Shown here: piece by piece, positions 28,501 through 37,739 of the stretch | Numbering within the stretch: the first letter of the stretch is position 1 | Layout of the letters: each line of letters starts with the position of its first letter | Assembly: GCA_026416955.1 (NCBI GenBank) | Contig: JAOAEE010000013.1 | Coordinates: forward strand, 172,841-236,840 | Direction of reading: 5' to 3' | Source: Ignavibacteria bacterium | GTDB lineage: Bacteria; Bacteroidota; Ignavibacteria; Kapaibacteriales; UBA2268 | Length of the DNA stretch: 64,000 nt | Translations under genes and position numbers: made by a program | The notes under the pieces: model-generated | What the model saw: the letters and a program-made list of their open reading frames with translations, nothing else | Told to the model about the DNA's origin: nothing | The model's database searches: none

Positions 28501-29579
28501 TTTGGTGAATCCCAATCAGTTCCCGAATGCATTATGAATTGTGCCATTTGAATTGGTTTGTCGGATATCCATTTCCTTGGTTCTGCAACATATGGAATTT
28601 CTAAAACATCATAGTTGTTGCTTAGGACAAAAGTCTGGGTTCCATTTTGAGAGATAGAAGTTATGGTTGTGTTGGGAAAGTAAGATGTAATTTTAATAAG
28701 GTCGCCAAAGGGGCTTGTCCCAAAAGGTACTGTGATAAATTCTCGACCCCAAGAATTTGTAGGCATAAGCATTTCGCAAAGATGGTTTTTTGAATCCCAT
28801 TTAGGAACAAGGTTTTGTGGAATTGCAGTTCGAACGTGACCAGAAATAACCCCAAAGGGTTTATCACCCCGAACGACTGTACCACTTAAATCGCCATAGC
28901 CCTTAGCAAAGGGGAAAGATTTAACAAGGTAAGTTTGACCTTTGTTTAATGTTAAATTTTTAGGATAACCTATCTGAAGTCCTTTTTCTGTTATTGCTTT
29001 TGGAAAAAAAGTTATATTCGTTGAATCATAGGCAGCAATTATTAGAAATTCGCTTTGCCTTGGGGTTTTGCGATAAAGAGAATCAACTGGGTCGAGAAAT
29101 ATATCCGAAGTAGTATTATACTGGTCGTTTGCAATTGAAACTATTACGTACTCTTTACCCCATTTTTCCACGGGAATTGCGGTATAAGCATCGGAAGTAA
29201 GATATTGTGTTGAAAATCCATAAACTAATATCGGATTCTCGCTAATGATTTCAACAGACTTTTTTCGAATTACCTCGGATTCATAATTCTCGAACTGAAT
29301 TGGAACACTTATTTCAAGATTTTTTGTTGTATTTACATTGAAGAATTCTACTAAACTATCATTAGGAAAAATAACTTTAATATTTGTTGTTGAAGATGGG
29401 AAAATGAATAATTTAAGATGTAAACCACCGTAACGAGGGTCTATGGAAATTTCATTCTGCATAAATCCAACAAAGAAATGTGTCCCCTCGTACGAAGAAT
29501 ATTGTGTTTGTATCGCATAAGTTGTAATCTTAGGTAAAAGAAAGAAAAGTATAATAATATATTTTAAATAAAATTTCAT
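25566..29579 (-). CDS. Giant secreted protein: IgGFc-binding-like N-terminus, ASH repeats, type IX-like sorting tail
   Basis: 1337 residues. Signal peptide about 1-22. The next ~320 residues match the IgGFc-binding N-terminal domain pattern (GTHFFVGFM, NPILVYGFST, SEFLIIAAYDSTNITFFP, SWGREFITVPF). Then come several choice-of-anchor D (ASH) repeats (about 580-980; YDFGKVYIGDTAYGKVGI, VDFGKVRVGHTKDTVVYF), less clear beta modules, and a C-terminal sorting-like domain (NYYPIPIEDELFLEF to the end). A cell-surface adhesin role is inferred; IgG binding is not implied in a non-host organism. Confidence 0.86.
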   Translation of the reverse strand: MKFYLKYIIILFFLLPKITTYAIQTQYSSYEGTHFFVGFMQNEISIDPRYGGLHLKLFIFPSSTTNIKVIFPNDSLVEFFNVNTTKNLEISVPIQFENYESEVIRKKSVEIISENPILVYGFSTQYLTSDAYTAIPVEKWGKEYVIVSIANDQYNTTSDIFLDPVDSLYRKTPRQSEFLIIAAYDSTNITFFPKAITEKGLQIGYPKNLTLNKGQTYLVKSFPFAKGYGDLSGTVVRGDKPFGVISGHVRTAIPQNLVPKWDSKNHLCEMLMPTNSWGREFITVPFGTSPFGDLIKITSYFPNTTITSISQNGTQTFVLSNNYDVLEIPYVAEPRKWISDKPIQMAQFIMHSGTDWDSPNYDPAMTLVPPIEQFVTNVTFQTPANITWNPSQFVAHFVNLIGTIDALNETYINSTKIVDLTNNVYIYKLFNDTYFWANIKIPYGRYQINTNKGKIAGIVYGVGLADAYALVLGSSLVNPYIGDSVPPELVYSAECGKIQGYFYEQIKDQNTGINYIYVISDSTYNFVYFLPNITDTTTFAYFNCNVVDPFKQGKIVIEVRDRNGNSKRLSYFYEPPSISLPNEIVFTQVKPYDTLRKSVLIRNTGKNLNVLSISFSRADPRFRWNISKKLPFDFLKNDTFSIFVQLTPNGNLQENFDTLLIQLDCNLTLKIPIRVEFLNWKFKTIGYDFGKVYIGDTAYGKVGIINLSDLPISFDSIAFKTFPNVFKMNYKGKFNLKIGDTAYFDVLFYPNQRMEFISSVVFFDELKARPEAEIKGIGVAPLIEPLIVDFGKVRVGHTKDTVVYFVNKGNIEATLDFQYYDKFESFFSGNLEQKNVKFLDTLPIYIKFEPSSVGIKTQKVYYKVNWKYHNLVTIELIGEGILPEIKTQDAIFDTIFVYDKISKDFSIVFSTGTDDLFVKEIIPLSGDISSFDIDYSLLKNLLIPKNSFLSIPITFKPSFVGTHQMELLVFSDATPSDTFITSKIKLIGYAKSRDTLNANLLVKYLVPEYVCNLVSVDFSIENTGNIPFPIYGTRFEMKNFSIINADTLLTGKFVFPNEKLNGKLTGIPEQSGDVNLKITIIYGENGDSTLFKEIQFALPKMKQTILLETQGKVVKIGEESSLLVKGKFLGFSAIPFDLNFSLEVENPSQVMFLDNLVDLELFDSQKIWKLPINKNINGSSIQVVCNDIKVNEPNTQWSIRIPFRTYLTNELIVNFKGNVSENSCFTSFENSLNVPIEPYCVHPLRNIELINGAFLLNYYPIPIEDELFLEFISNQNDLVLIDIFDNLGNVVLEKSKIEINAGLNLKKINLQFLENGIYFVKLYFVNRTKEIMVIKLK

Positions 29580-29624
29580 ATCTCAATAAAATATAACAGA
29601 TTAAATTAATACTTTTTTTGAAAT

Positions 29625-30965
29625 TTAATATAAAAGTGGCTTATTTTTAAGAAAATCTTTTGGATATGAGTAATATTTGTCTATGTTTTTTTCGAAAATA
29701 ATCTTTGGAATTACTTCCCCACTTACGTTTCCTTTCCAAAGGACGTTATCTACTTCATTGTTAACAAAACTAATAATAACGCTTTCGGAAATGTAATTAG
29801 CAAGTTGAATTTCTCCAGTTTCATCATTTTTTAAAAAGTAATTTGTCTTGGAATTTCCAATGCCTAGGATGTAATCTATTTTATTATCAGAAAAAAATAC
29901 CTTAATTGTGTCGGATTGTATTTTTTGTATGTAACTTGTATCAATATTGCTTGGGGAAAGTATCAAAGCATTTCGAATAAACTCAACTAAAGATACTTTG
30001 TTATCCTTAAAAACAAAAAACAAAGAATCGCCACGAAATTCAGTAGAATCGTACCACAACTGAGGCGAACCAACTAAAAAACCAACGCCTTTATTTCTAT
30101 ACAAGATTCCATAATCTCCTTTGGACGTCAATTCGCCTTTAAATAATCTAACTGAATTTGTAAATTTTATGGAAATACCATCGTTATCCCTTTGAGAAAA
30201 CAATGTATCGGCGAATAAAAACAAACTATCGAGTTTTTTTGCATTCGTATCATTCTCAATTTTAATTGTATCAACTAATATTAATCTTGGATTTTCGTAA
30301 CTTTTGGAAAAGTTGTTTTTTCGGTCGAAAAAAAGTTTTCCACAAAAAACTTCCAAAGGTTCGTATTTTCCTTTTGTATAAACATTAGAATAGGCGTTAA
30401 GTACATTATTGCTCTTTGAGTAAACGAGCGTATCTGAAAATAATAACAATGAATCAGTTTCTAACCTTACCTTTCCAAATGCGTAAATAATTTGGTTGGA
30501 ACGGTCATAATCTACATTCTTAGCGGTCAACTTTGATTTTTTTTCTTCGTAATAAACATCTTCGTAGAAATTAGCCACACGAGTTTTGAAATTGTACGAG
30601 CCAAACTTTGCTTTCAAATAATTCTGAGGGTCTTTTATTTCAATTGCAGTGTTTGAACTCGCAATCGATTTATTTCCATCATACTCAATATATTCCGAAA
30701 TTAACACTAATGTATCTTGAACAATCTTTACAGAACCAAACAAAATTGCTTTATTTTCCTCGATATAATGAATTGCTTTGTTGCAAAATAAATCCACCCT
30801 ACCTTGGCGAAGATGAACATTGCCAACAAAATCCCGTACCGAAGATTCGTTTATTTTGTATCCAACGACACTATCGGCATTAATCAACAATATTGTATTT
30901 TGACACCAAAGAAAAGAATAAAACAGAAAAAAAAGAGAGGTTAATGAAAGAAAATTTTTATTCAT
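29625..30965 (-). CDS. OstA-like (LptA/LptD-fold) exported protein
   Basis: 446 residues with a signal peptide (cleavage near WCQ, about 22). Repeated beta-jellyroll turns ([58 protein letters not shown]) match the OstA/LptA-type slice fold that carries lipopolysaccharide across the periplasm. It lacks the LptD barrel and is much longer than LptA, as in Bacteroidota 'OstA-like' proteins. Role in LPS transport is inferred from fold. Its start overlaps the macro-domain gene by 8 bp. Confidence 0.85.
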   Translation of the reverse strand: MNKNFLSLTSLFFLFYSFLWCQNTILLINADSVVGYKINESSVRDFVGNVHLRQGRVDLFCNKAIHYIEENKAILFGSVKIVQDTLVLISEYIEYDGNKSIASSNTAIEIKDPQNYLKAKFGSYNFKTRVANFYEDVYYEEKKSKLTAKNVDYDRSNQIIYAFGKVRLETDSLLLFSDTLVYSKSNNVLNAYSNVYTKGKYEPLEVFCGKLFFDRKNNFSKSYENPRLILVDTIKIENDTNAKKLDSLFLFADTLFSQRDNDGISIKFTNSVRLFKGELTSKGDYGILYRNKGVGFLVGSPQLWYDSTEFRGDSLFFVFKDNKVSLVEFIRNALILSPSNIDTSYIQKIQSDTIKVFFSDNKIDYILGIGNSKTNYFLKNDETGEIQLANYISESVIISFVNNEVDNVLWKGNVSGEVIPKIIFEKNIDKYYSYPKDFLKNKPLLY

Positions 30966-31482
30966 TAAGCCCCAATTTCCTTTTATAAATTTGATAATTC
31001 TCTTCGTCGAAGCAAATAAAAATTACTTTCTCTATTCCTGGATTTTTTTCGACAAAATCTTTAACAGTCGATATTGCAATTTCGCAAGCAAGTTCTTTGG
31101 GAAAACCAAAAGCACCCGTTGAAATATTAGGGAATGCAATAGATTTTATTTTGTTTTCAACTGCTAGTTTTAAGGAATTCAAATAAGCATTCCTCAATAT
31201 TGTTTCTTCGTCAAAATAACCCCCTTTCCAAATCGGACCTACCGTATGAATAACATATTTACATTTCAAATTTCCAGCATTTGTAATTACTGCTTTGCCT
31301 GGAGGTAAACTACCAATTTTTTGAACAATTTGTTTACATTCTTCCAGCAAAGTAGGACCGGCAGCCCTATGAATTGCACCATCTACACCACCACCACCCA
31401 TTAATGAACTGTTTGCTGCGTTTACAATAGCATCAACTTCCAGTTTGGTTATATCCCCTTTAAGTAACTCTATTCTGGGCAT
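30958..31482 (-). CDS. Macro-domain protein, O-acetyl-ADP-ribose deacetylase-like (YmdB type)
   Basis: 174-residue single macro domain. The ADP-ribose-binding motifs are present: [26 protein letters not shown] near the N-terminus and [12 protein letters not shown] later. The family removes ADP-ribose or hydrolyses O-acetyl-ADP-ribose. It lies 48 nt after nuoN on the same strand and overlaps the OstA-like gene. Its NAD-derived substrate makes placement behind complex I suggestive, but a functional link is not shown. Confidence 0.93.
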   Translation of the reverse strand: MPRIELLKGDITKLEVDAIVNAANSSLMGGGGVDGAIHRAAGPTLLEECKQIVQKIGSLPPGKAVITNAGNLKCKYVIHTVGPIWKGGYFDEETILRNAYLNSLKLAVENKIKSIAFPNISTGAFGFPKELACEIAISTVKDFVEKNPGIEKVIFICFDEENYQIYKRKLGLNE

Positions 31483-31486
31483 AAAA

Positions 31487-31510
31487 ACTCTTTGAATAAC
31501 ATAAAAGAGT
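31487..31510 (-). other. Weak hairpin between nuoN and the macro-domain gene
   Basis: A 7-bp inverted repeat (ACTCTTT / AAAGAGT) with a 10-nt loop. On the minus strand it is followed by five T residues that run into the macro-domain ATG. Too AT-rich to be a confident terminator; it could attenuate transcription leaving the nuo genes. Confidence 0.3.
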
Positions 31511-31530
31511 AAATTAAGAAAAAAATAAAA

Positions 31531-33036
31531 TTATTTCCAAATTAAAATATTTGCAGAAGCATTAGCCCAGTTGATAATTGGGGAAAAATAAACTCCAAAT
31601 AATATTGTAAGGAAGGCAAGAATTATTACTATTACTTGATTCAAACCACTAATTGGAATTGAACCTTTATTTTCGTCCAAACCTCGAATAAACATATTTC
31701 GCATAATTTTAACATAGTAGTAAAGTGAAATAACACTGTTAATAACACCTACAACTGCTAACCAAATCAAATCTGCTTCGATTACAGCAGCAAAAACATA
31801 AAACTTTGCAATAAATCCAGCAGTTGGTGGCAACCCAATTAAAGAGAACAACAGTATGGAAAAAACAGCAGCAATCAAGGGTGAACGATATCCTAACCCC
31901 TCGAAATCTTTAATATCTTCACTATTGATTTTATCTGCAACAAGCATAACACAAATAAAAGCTCCAATATTCATCAAAAGATACATAAAGAAATAAACCA
32001 AGACAGAAGCTGTTCCATTATCGTTCAAAACTGCTACACCCATTAGAATATATCCAGCGTGAGCAATACTTGAATAGGCCAAAAGCCTTTTCAAATTGTT
32101 TTGCCACAAGGCAACGATGTTCCCTAAGGTCATTGTCAAGGTTGCCAAAATAGCCAAGATGAAAGACCAATCAATGTTTCCAACCATAGTCCATAACGAA
32201 CCCAATGCCTCTGTTGGCGATGATAGTCCAAGTTTAAGGAACCTTAGAAGAACAGCAAAACCAGCTGCTTTCGAGGCAACAGATAAGTATGCAGTAATAG
32301 TAATTGGTGCTCCTTCGTAAACATCTGGTGTCCAAAAATGAAATGGAACGGCCGATATCTTATAGGCAAAACCAGCAAGAATAAGGAGGGAAGAAATAAA
32401 AAAAGGTAAAGTATCAATTTTATTAGTTGCCAAAAAATCTCTTATTTCAACAAGATTCAAACTACCAGTTAAACCATAAAGAAGGGAAATTCCATATATC
32501 ATTAATCCAGAAGACACGGCACCAAAAATTACATATTTTAGCGAAGCTTCGCTCGCTCTTCGAATTTCCTTTGTATATCCAGCTAATATATACGAAGAGA
32601 TACTCATTGTTTCGATTGCAAGGTAAATTAGGATGAGATTAGTTGCCCCTGAAACAAGAAACATACCAAAAGTCATACCTACAAGAAAAGTATAGAACTC
32701 GCCAAGATTCCTCCCTTTTTCCATTAATTCCTTGCTTTCGAAACTCATTAAAACAATGAGTACATTTGTCAATAAAATAATTATTTTAAAGAAAAAAGAA
32801 AAATCATCATATACAAACGAGTTAAGAAACCCAAATAAATTTTTGGGTTGAATAAATAAAACAATCCCGGCTAAAACAAAACCCAGAAGTGAAATATATC
32901 CATTGATAAAGCGAATTTTTCTAAATATCAAATCTGTAACAATTAGCAACAAAAGAGTGAAAACCAAAACCAATTCTGGTAAGAAAAATGATAAACTGTT
33001 TTGAAGATTGGCAACTAAATTTCCAAATTCAATCAT
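31531..33036 (-). CDS. nuoN: NADH-quinone oxidoreductase subunit N
   Basis: Antiporter-like membrane subunit of complex I, 501 residues from the ATG at 33036 (an in-frame GTG at 33045 adds 3). Multiple transmembrane helices cover the whole length. Conserved blocks include the Glu-bearing YLAIETMSISSYIL, the Lys-bearing FAYKISAVPFHFWTPDVYEGAP, and LLAYSSIAHAGYILMG. Last of the eleven clustered nuo genes. Confidence 0.96.
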   Translation of the reverse strand: MIEFGNLVANLQNSLSFFLPELVLVFTLLLLIVTDLIFRKIRFINGYISLLGFVLAGIVLFIQPKNLFGFLNSFVYDDFSFFFKIIILLTNVLIVLMSFESKELMEKGRNLGEFYTFLVGMTFGMFLVSGATNLILIYLAIETMSISSYILAGYTKEIRRASEASLKYVIFGAVSSGLMIYGISLLYGLTGSLNLVEIRDFLATNKIDTLPFFISSLLILAGFAYKISAVPFHFWTPDVYEGAPITITAYLSVASKAAGFAVLLRFLKLGLSSPTEALGSLWTMVGNIDWSFILAILATLTMTLGNIVALWQNNLKRLLAYSSIAHAGYILMGVAVLNDNGTASVLVYFFMYLLMNIGAFICVMLVADKINSEDIKDFEGLGYRSPLIAAVFSILLFSLIGLPPTAGFIAKFYVFAAVIEADLIWLAVVGVINSVISLYYYVKIMRNMFIRGLDENKGSIPISGLNQVIVIILAFLTILFGVYFSPIINWANASANILIWK

Positions 33037-33052
33037 AATACACACCTAAATC

Positions 33053-34693
33053 TTACATACCAGAAAGAAAATTACCAATAAGGACAAAGGGTTTCATAAA
33101 TTCAACAAAATAATTGACAGAAGTATTCATCAAACTTAGCATTGGATTAGGATAGATACCAAGGTAAATGATGATTAAAGCAAGAGGAACAAGAGCAACA
33201 TATTCTCGTGCTATTAAATCATCGCTTGGGAACTTTTTCCCAGTCGGGTCCCAAGGTTTGTTCCATCTATCTGGGAGTTTTCCAAAGAAAACCTTTTGAA
33301 GTGTCCACAACATATAAGCAGCACCCAAAATAATACCAAGCCCAGAGGCAATTGTAAGATAAGGATATGTATTGAAAGCACCTAAGAAAACCATTGCTTC
33401 GCTTATAAAGCCACTAAGCCCGGGAAGGCCAATTGCAGCAAAGAAAGCAACCATCATTATCCCAGTATAAACTGGCATTTTGTTTGCAAGTCCTCCAAAT
33501 TCATCTAAACCACGAGTGTGTGCGCGGTCGTAAATAACACCCACAATCATAAACAGCATAGATGTAATTGTCCCGTGATTAAACATTTGGAATATTGCAC
33601 CACTTATTCCTTCTGGCCTCATCGATGCTAAACCCAATACTACATAACCCATATGGCTAACACTTGAGTAGGCAATCAACTTTTTGAAGTCTCTTTGTCC
33701 AACTTTATGTTGTCCTAAAGCACACAATGCACCATAAATAATACTAATCATTCCAACCCAAGCAATTAGAGATTGAAAATAACCAACTGCATCGGGGAAT
33801 ATAGGAAAAGCAATTCTAATCATACCATAAGTTCCCATTTTCAAAAGGATTCCAGCAAGAATAACACTAATTGGTGTTGGGGCTTCAACGTGTGCATCGG
33901 GTAACCAAGTATGGAAAGGAACAGAAGGAACTTTAATAGCAAATCCAATAAACAATGCCATAAAGGCTATATATCTGATAGTTGTATGCATTCCAGCAAA
34001 TATTGAATCGGGTTTATAGTTATTAGGATTCATCATATCGAGGATACTGAAACTTCCAACACTATAGTAAAGCCCAATCATTACAAGTAACATAAAAACC
34101 GAACCAACAAGAGTATAAATAAAGAACTTAATAGCAGCGTATTCCTTTCGTGGACCTCCCCAAATTCCAATCAAAAAATACATTGGAAGTAGCATTAATT
34201 CCCAGAACACATAGAAAAGGAAGAAATCCAAAGCAACAAAAACGCCCATCATTCCAGTATCTAAAAGCAAATACATAGCAAAATAGCCCTTTACACCCTT
34301 TTCAATAATGAAAGATGGGAAAACAGCAACAAAACAAACAATTGCTGTAAGAAGCACCATCGGAACACTTAAACCATCGATACCTAGAAAATACTCAATT
34401 TTAATTTGACCGATAATAGGGAAATTGGCATTAATCCAGGTTACTCTTTCAACAAACTGAAAAGTGGAAACATCATTAACTCCGGGGAGACTTTTGTTAT
34501 AATTTAAATAAATAACTACTGCCAGAACTAATTGAATAAAAGTAATTACTACTGTAATCCATCGCATTATTATGTGCGAAACTTCTCGGCTACGCTCATC
34601 TTTGCCAAGAGGAACTAAAAGCACGAGCAACATTCCAATAATTGGCAAGAAAACTATCCACGTCAAAATCGGAAATCCCAAACTACTTTGCAT
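33053..34693 (-). CDS. nuoM: NADH-quinone oxidoreductase subunit M
   Basis: Antiporter-like proton-pumping subunit, 546 residues, about 14 transmembrane helices. Conserved features are YVFWELMLLPMYFLIGIWGG (with the pump Glu), KVPSVPFHTWLPDAHVEAPT (Lys and quinone-like channel motif) and LIAYSSVSHMGYV. Separated from nuoL by 34 nt and from nuoN by about 16 nt, so co-transcribed. Confidence 0.97.
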   Translation of the reverse strand: MQSSLGFPILTWIVFLPIIGMLLVLLVPLGKDERSREVSHIIMRWITVVITFIQLVLAVVIYLNYNKSLPGVNDVSTFQFVERVTWINANFPIIGQIKIEYFLGIDGLSVPMVLLTAIVCFVAVFPSFIIEKGVKGYFAMYLLLDTGMMGVFVALDFFLFYVFWELMLLPMYFLIGIWGGPRKEYAAIKFFIYTLVGSVFMLLVMIGLYYSVGSFSILDMMNPNNYKPDSIFAGMHTTIRYIAFMALFIGFAIKVPSVPFHTWLPDAHVEAPTPISVILAGILLKMGTYGMIRIAFPIFPDAVGYFQSLIAWVGMISIIYGALCALGQHKVGQRDFKKLIAYSSVSHMGYVVLGLASMRPEGISGAIFQMFNHGTITSMLFMIVGVIYDRAHTRGLDEFGGLANKMPVYTGIMMVAFFAAIGLPGLSGFISEAMVFLGAFNTYPYLTIASGLGIILGAAYMLWTLQKVFFGKLPDRWNKPWDPTGKKFPSDDLIAREYVALVPLALIIIYLGIYPNPMLSLMNTSVNYFVEFMKPFVLIGNFLSGM

Positions 34694-34727
34694 TCTTCTT
34701 ATCCTCCATTTATTTCTCTAAAAATTT

Positions 34728-36890
34728 TCAAAGCAAGAAATAGATTAATAAAACTAAACCAGTAACTGCAAAGGCAACATATGTTTGCACACGACCCGTT
34801 TGCAAGTACCGAACGATAGAACCAAAGAAGCCAGTTGCGTTGGCAATTAAATTCACAAGGCCATCAATAACAATGTTATCAAAATGGCCAATAAAGTAAC
34901 CAAAGTGCCTTGTTATCCAAGCAGAACCGTTCACTATTCCATCAATAACTTTCAAATCGAAAAGTGCCGATACTTTCGAAAACCCTACTGTAAAAGCAAC
35001 CACGGTGGCGTTGTATATCTCATCAAAATACCATTTCCTAAATGAAAGTTTATAAAGAAATGAAAACTGGTTCGCCAATGTATCGGGGTTAAATATTTTA
35101 AACTGATAAAACAAAAATGCAAATAAAATTCCAGTCCCAGCAATAAGCAAGGAGAGAAACATTGCAGGATAATGGGAATGGTGCATTGCTTCTTCGAATT
35201 CATTCAAATAATGATGTGAAATTTGCGATGAATGTGGCGCAACTTCACTCTTTTGGTACCCATTAATTAATAGAAATTCCCATTGATGTTCATCGGGAAC
35301 AACACTTTTAGGTTGCACAATTGCTTTAGGAAACCAACCTTGGTGCGCATCAAGTGGATTTGGTGAATAGAAGAACCAAAACGACAAAATTGAAAGAACA
35401 AACAAAGGCAAAAGGATTATCCAATTATTCTCTTTGGTATGCTTTGCAACATCGGTTTTAGGTTCTCCGTGGAAAGAAATAATCAGCAACCGAAACATAT
35501 AAAACGCGGTCAAACCAGCAGATGCAAATCCAGCGATGGGTATCAACCAATGCCAACCACCTGTTAATTGAGCATAAGCAAGGGTACCAGCAAGAATTCC
35601 GTCTTTGCTTAAAAATCCAGAAGTTAATGGAACACCACAAATTGCCAGGGTAACAAACAAAAAAGTTCTATAGGTCCAAGGCATTGTTCTTCGCAAACCA
35701 CCCATATTTCTTATGTCCTGTGGGTCGGTATGATGGTCGCCTAAATGATGAGCAGCGTGATGCATTGCGTGTATAACTGAACCAGAACCAAGGAAAAGAG
35801 CTGCTTTGAACCAAGCGTGGGTAACTAAGTGGAAGAAGCCCATAGTATATGCACCAACCCCAAGCGACATAATCATATAACCCAGCTGACTAACAGTTGA
35901 ATAAGCAAGGACTCTTTTAAAATCGACTTGTGTTAGAGCAATAGTTGCAGCAAGAAATGCAGTAATTGCCCCAATTGAGGCAATAAAACTTAGAGCAGAG
36001 GCAGTAAACATCGCATAAACACGTGCAGTAAGATAGACACCAGCAGCAACCATTGTTGCAGCGTGGATTAAAGCGCTAACAGGTGTGGGACCTTCCATTG
36101 CATCGGGCAACCACACGTGAAGTGGGAATTGAGCAGATTTTCCAATCGCTCCACAAAAAACAAATATACCAGCAAGTGTTAACACCGTCTCGCTATCGAA
36201 AGGTAATTTACCTTGTGCAATAGCTGAAAATATATCATCGAAAAGCAATGTTCCATAACTAAAATATAAAATCATTATACCAATGAAAAAGCCAAGGTCA
36301 CCTACACGATTAACTAAAAAGGCTTTCTTACCAGCATCCGACGCAGATTTCTTTTCGTACCAAAATCCAATTAATAGATAGGAACTTATCCCAACAAGTT
36401 CCCAAAAAACATACATAAAAAGAAAATTATTTGCCAATACAATCCCGTTCATCGAAAAAGTAAACAAACCCAAATACGCAAAATATCGAGAATATCTTGG
36501 GTCGCCAGCCATATACTCGATAGAAAAGAGATGGACAAGAAAACTGATTAATGCAACAACTACAAGCATTATTGCAGCAAGGTTGTCTATACCAATACCA
36601 ACCTTTAACTGTATGGATTGTTGGTCTATCCAAGTAAACTTCAATTGCAAGATTTTATCGGAAAATTCCCAAAGAATGTTATTTTTGTGAACAATCTTTG
36701 ACCCAAAACTTGTAAAAACTTTGAAATAAAATACTATAGAAGAAAGTATCAAAACCAAACCAAGTATCGAAGTGGCAACTATACCACTCTTGTTTCCAAT
36801 TTTTTTACCAAAAAAAATATTAATTACGAAACTTAATAAGGGAAGCAAAAGAACAACAATGCCAAAAATAATTAAATTTTCTCCAGTCAT
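34728..36890 (-). CDS. nuoL: NADH-quinone oxidoreductase subunit L
   Basis: Distal antiporter-like subunit with the long lateral helix. At 720 residues it is longer than the ~613 of E. coli. YVFWELVGISSYLLIGFW, QFPLHVWLPDAMEGPTPVSALIHAATMVAAGVY-type and VLAYSTVSQLGYM blocks are present. Two unusual stretches are seen: a His-rich insertion after the helix VIHAMHHAAHHLGDHHTDP, and a hydrophilic loop of ~80 residues around position 490-570 before the C-terminal helices. The His-rich loop is an elaborated form of the HALHHEQD segment usual in Bacteroidota. Confidence 0.96.
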   Translation of the reverse strand: MTGENLIIFGIVVLLLPLLSFVINIFFGKKIGNKSGIVATSILGLVLILSSIVFYFKVFTSFGSKIVHKNNILWEFSDKILQLKFTWIDQQSIQLKVGIGIDNLAAIMLVVVALISFLVHLFSIEYMAGDPRYSRYFAYLGLFTFSMNGIVLANNFLFMYVFWELVGISSYLLIGFWYEKKSASDAGKKAFLVNRVGDLGFFIGIMILYFSYGTLLFDDIFSAIAQGKLPFDSETVLTLAGIFVFCGAIGKSAQFPLHVWLPDAMEGPTPVSALIHAATMVAAGVYLTARVYAMFTASALSFIASIGAITAFLAATIALTQVDFKRVLAYSTVSQLGYMIMSLGVGAYTMGFFHLVTHAWFKAALFLGSGSVIHAMHHAAHHLGDHHTDPQDIRNMGGLRRTMPWTYRTFLFVTLAICGVPLTSGFLSKDGILAGTLAYAQLTGGWHWLIPIAGFASAGLTAFYMFRLLIISFHGEPKTDVAKHTKENNWIILLPLFVLSILSFWFFYSPNPLDAHQGWFPKAIVQPKSVVPDEHQWEFLLINGYQKSEVAPHSSQISHHYLNEFEEAMHHSHYPAMFLSLLIAGTGILFAFLFYQFKIFNPDTLANQFSFLYKLSFRKWYFDEIYNATVVAFTVGFSKVSALFDLKVIDGIVNGSAWITRHFGYFIGHFDNIVIDGLVNLIANATGFFGSIVRYLQTGRVQTYVAFAVTGLVLLIYFLL

Positions 36891-36911
36891 AATAAAATCC
36901 CTTATGAAATG

Positions 36912-37220
36912 TTAATCTTTAAGACTATCAATCTCATCAACATTTATATGTTTATAATTCTGGTAAATATTTAATACAATCGCAAGAGCAACAGCCACTT
37001 CAATTGCAGCAAGCATAATCACAAAAATTGCTGCAATGTGGCCATCGATATTCATTTTGTTGAATTTTGCAAAAGCGATAAAATTGATATTAGCCGAATT
37101 AAGAACAAGTTCAACACCCATTAAAACCAAAACAGCATTTTTCCTTGTTATTATTGCAAATATCCCAAGCCCAAAGAGAATTGCACTTAAAACAATATAA
37201 TGTGTAAGACCTATTCCCAT
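36912..37220 (-). CDS. nuoK: NADH-quinone oxidoreductase subunit K
   Basis: Small three-helix membrane subunit, 102 residues, normal length. The start is the ATG at 37220, not the in-frame codon at 37238, because AAGGAG at 37229-37234 lies 8 nt upstream. The helix-2 and helix-3 Glu residues of the proton path are present (MGVELVLNSANINF and AAIEVAVALAIVL). The gene begins 2 nt past the nuoJ stop. Confidence 0.96.
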   Translation of the reverse strand: MGIGLTHYIVLSAILFGLGIFAIITRKNAVLVLMGVELVLNSANINFIAFAKFNKMNIDGHIAAIFVIMLAAIEVAVALAIVLNIYQNYKHINVDEIDSLKD

Positions 37221-37221
37221 A

Positions 37222-37725
37222 TTATTTTCTCCTTGCAATTAAAGCAGCACCAATAATCGCAATCAAAAGAAGAACAGAAGCAGATTCAAAAGCCAACAAA
37301 TAATTAGTAAGAAGTTGCTTCCCAATTGATTCAATAGTAGTCGAAACATCTGTATTGGTCGTAGGGGAAACTTTCCAATTAGTTGAATAAGCAATAAATG
37401 AAATCGAAACAATAATTAAAATAGAAACTAATCCAGCAAAAAACATTTGGATTTTTCCAGTTTGCACGCTTTTGATATCGACCCCAGTAACATTGCTTGT
37501 CAACATAATCCCAAAAATAAGAAGGACCAAAATTCCACCAATGTAAATCATTATCTGCGTTACAGCAAGAAAATCGGCATTCAAGAGTACATAAATTCCT
37601 GCAACACCAAAAAAAGTAAATAAAAGTGCAAAAACAGAATAAATCATATTTTTTGAAAGTACAACAACAAGCGCAGAACCAATTATTAGAACAGCAAAGA
37701 ACCAAAAAACAATATCTACCAACAT
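37222..37725 (-). CDS. nuoJ: NADH-quinone oxidoreductase subunit J
   Basis: Membrane subunit with five predicted helices, 167 residues. The conserved pi-bulge helix reads TQIMIYIGGILVLLIFGIML. The C-terminal helix ends in a basic ARRK. Its 3' end carries the ribosome-binding site of nuoK. Confidence 0.95.
   Translation of the reverse strand: MLVDIVFWFFAVLIIGSALVVVLSKNMIYSVFALLFTFFGVAGIYVLLNADFLAVTQIMIYIGGILVLLIFGIMLTSNVTGVDIKSVQTGKIQMFFAGLVSILIIVSISFIAYSTNWKVSPTTNTDVSTTIESIGKQLLTNYLLAFESASVLLLIAIIGAALIARRK
37229..37234 (-). promoter_or_regulatory. Ribosome-binding site of nuoK
   Basis: AAGGAG on the minus strand inside the end of nuoJ, 8 nt before the nuoK ATG. It fixes the start at 37220. 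Confidence 0.75.
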
Positions 37726-37739
37726 ACTTTTATCCTATT

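Noticed and set aside
25566..29579. Direct repeats in the giant ASH genes as mobile or recombining elements
   Set aside because: The repeats are protein-level and diverged; no long identical DNA repeats were noticed.
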